64,000 nucleotides of DNA from NCBI GenBank assembly GCA_017590115.1, contig JAGGNK010007448.1, positions 9,154,815 through 9,218,814 of the forward strand. Reading direction: 5' to 3'. A model generated the notes under the pieces. It made no database searches. It was not told the origin of the DNA and saw only the letters and a list, made by a program, of their open reading frames with translations. The position numbers and the translations under genes are program-made. Each line of letters opens with the position of its first letter. The first letter of the stretch is position 1. Shown here piece by piece: positions 62,401 through 64,000 of the stretch. This stretch comes from Montifringilla adamsi (lineage: Eukaryota > Chordata > Aves > Passeriformes > Passeridae).

Positions 62401-64000
62401 TACTAATGGCAGTAAATGGAAACTCCTGGAGAGATGAAAGTGAAGAGCCCTTCTGCCATTCCTCCTCATTGAACATAATCCTAAATAATGGGATCCCAGT
62501 TCAAGCTGATGTGGACAAGATATTGAAGGATTTTTCCCCATGTTTTTGCCTGTGCATAATATATTTTTTTTTTTTTTTTTTTTTTTGAAAAGCAGTCATG
62601 TAATATATATTATAATGATTTCAGAGATTCTTTGGAGAATTTATGCTCCTGTATTATGTGGAGAGTGGAATGGCACTTCCCTCATCATGATCACCCCTCT
62701 TTAATTGAAATGTAATTGTTTACTAAACCATTGCAGCTCAAAGGAAAATTACTGTCATTTTGGTCTGTGGCTGCATACATTAAAGTGCCCCTTTTGCAGG
62801 GATTGAATTTAAGGAGAATAGGAACATTATCACAGATGATATATAAACATAAAGCCATTATCATTAAACTGTCAGCTGCAACTGACTTTGGGTAACCAGT
62901 GCTAGTGGCAGCAAGAAATATGGAAATTACTTGGAGAATGTATCTGTCAGTTCAGACACCACTTCTGCAACAGGACATGCTTGGAAGCTTTGGGGTTGTG
63001 AGCATTTTAGGGATTGGAAGAAAAATGAGGTCATTCTCAGCCTTTGCAGTTGTTTCCAGTCTCCCTGGTTCTGCTTGGCAGAAATCAGGAGGGCTCATTG
63101 GCCCTCAGAGGGGTTTGTCAGGTACCCCAGCACACACACCTTGCACCCTGAGCATCCTTTGTGGATGGATTTCCAGGCTTTCCACAGAGGTGCTTCGCTC
63201 CTACCACCCTCATTTTCCAGCTGGGAAAAGTGAGGGAGGGTAGCTGACTTAAATTTGATCATTCTCCAAAGCCCAAAAATACATCCTGAGCTGAATTTCT
63301 TCATTTCTAATTCCCAATCCTGGTGTTAACCACTAGCTAAGCTATTCCTAATTACCTCTCTGAAATCCTCCTCAGTTTCAAGAGAATTAAATATTCTCCA
63401 AATTGATGCTGTAATGTGAAAATGAGTAAGTGGGTTCCTGAACTCCCAAGTCCTTGTTCCTAGGGCAGAAATGCCTTGACTTTCTTACTGTCTCTGCCAG
63501 CACCTCATGTTGTCAAATTCCTAATTGCTTGTTATTTGAGTTAGAGCCCTCTGCCTTATTTTTCTAAGTCATCTTATTAGCATGAATCTGTATTTTTGAT
63601 CTTTAATTTTTGCTTGTCCTTTATGAGATAAATTCTAGTTCAGGTATGAAGAATAAATTTCATTTTGAAAAAGGGAATCTTTTTCCCTATTCAATGCTCC
63701 ATAGCACAGGGATTGGAAAGTGAACCTGACTGTAAAGACATTTTTAATTCTTCGAGTCTGACCTTGTATCTTGAATTTTTTTTTTTTAAGTAAACCTGGA
63801 ATTTCCAGTTGGGGAGCACTGGAAGGCAGCATGGTTAGAGATAGGAGGGACTGTCAGATTTCAGCACAGAGCTGCAGTCCAAACCACTGAGGATTTATGA
63901 TGTGCATCAAGCGGGAGACAAGAATGACAGGATAAAAGACATGGTGCTATGACCTGCTTCACTGAAAGGGGCTCAGCAAGGCAGGGTATGGATTTTTTCC
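59482..64000 (+). other. DAB2IP intron after the shared exon, to the window edge
   Basis: No exon encoding the expected continuation (GFLSRRLKG...) is visible in any frame, so the gene continues beyond the right edge. The stretch holds a T23 run (62564-62586) and a T12 run (63776-63787). The AT-rich block at about 62600-62900, with several ATTA words, is unexplained and might be conserved noncoding DNA. Confidence 0.65.
62564..62586. repeat. T23 homopolymer run
   Basis: Twenty-three consecutive T. It could be read as the poly-A tail of a minus-strand retroposed copy, but the sequence to its right shows no recognisable body, so I keep it as a simple repeat. Confidence 0.9.

Noticed and set aside
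62564..62586. T23 run considered as poly-A tail of a retroposed minus-strand copy
   Set aside because: The adjoining sequence shows no recognisable gene or SINE body and no clear target-site duplication.

Overview
The window looks like vertebrate genomic DNA, most likely from a bird. The evidence is split, intron-spaced coding exons with GT/AG borders, several decayed fragments of CR1-type LINE 3' ends, few interspersed repeats, and GC-rich minisatellites. There is no bacterial-style gene organisation: the many open frames of 60-220 codons are mostly chance or repeat-driven and lack homology I can recognise. Only about 0.4% of the window is supportable coding sequence.

The one gene I can identify is the 5' part of DAB2IP (Ras GTPase-activating protein, also called AIP1), on the + strand. 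Three coding exon pieces are visible. A distal alternative first exon (12568-12607) encodes a short acidic N-terminus, MEPDNPLDQDNSN. A proximal alternative first exon (44293-44410) encodes a 39-residue arginine-rich N-terminus containing RKSSGRPSYYYRLLRR and an RS-dipeptide run. The first shared exon (59378-59481) encodes a segment beginning SPPERCGQRRSMPSG and ending TTPFRVT. Both first exons end in phase 1 and join the same acceptor, with the split codon giving Glu. The PH, C2, RasGAP and coiled-coil regions of the protein must lie beyond the right edge.

Layout: 1-11.9 kb is upstream flank with one CR1 scrap and two GC-rich patches. From 11.96 to 12.61 kb there is a TATA-type candidate promoter and the distal first exon. 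From 12.6 to 43.7 kb lies the large first intron of the distal isoform, with a possible untranslated exon near 19.5 kb, two minisatellites (26.9 and 33.2 kb), a strong G-quadruplex motif (37.8 kb) and CR1 fragments. From 43.74 to 44.41 kb there is a CpG-rich candidate promoter/5' leader and the proximal first exon. From 44.4 to 59.4 kb is intron, including a perfect AT inverted repeat (53.1 kb) and a CpG-rich patch with a donor-like site (55.6-56.1 kb). From 59.38 to 59.48 kb is the shared exon, followed by intron to the end.

How it works together: two promoters about 32 kb apart, one TATA-like and one CpG-rich, would feed the same downstream exons and so change only the N-terminus just ahead of the PH domain, from acidic to strongly basic. 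I found no evidence for a novel multi-gene system. The observations most worth following are this charge-switching N-terminus, a frame-preserving second donor after the proximal first exon, a five-codon upstream ORF next to its start, and candidate extra promoters.
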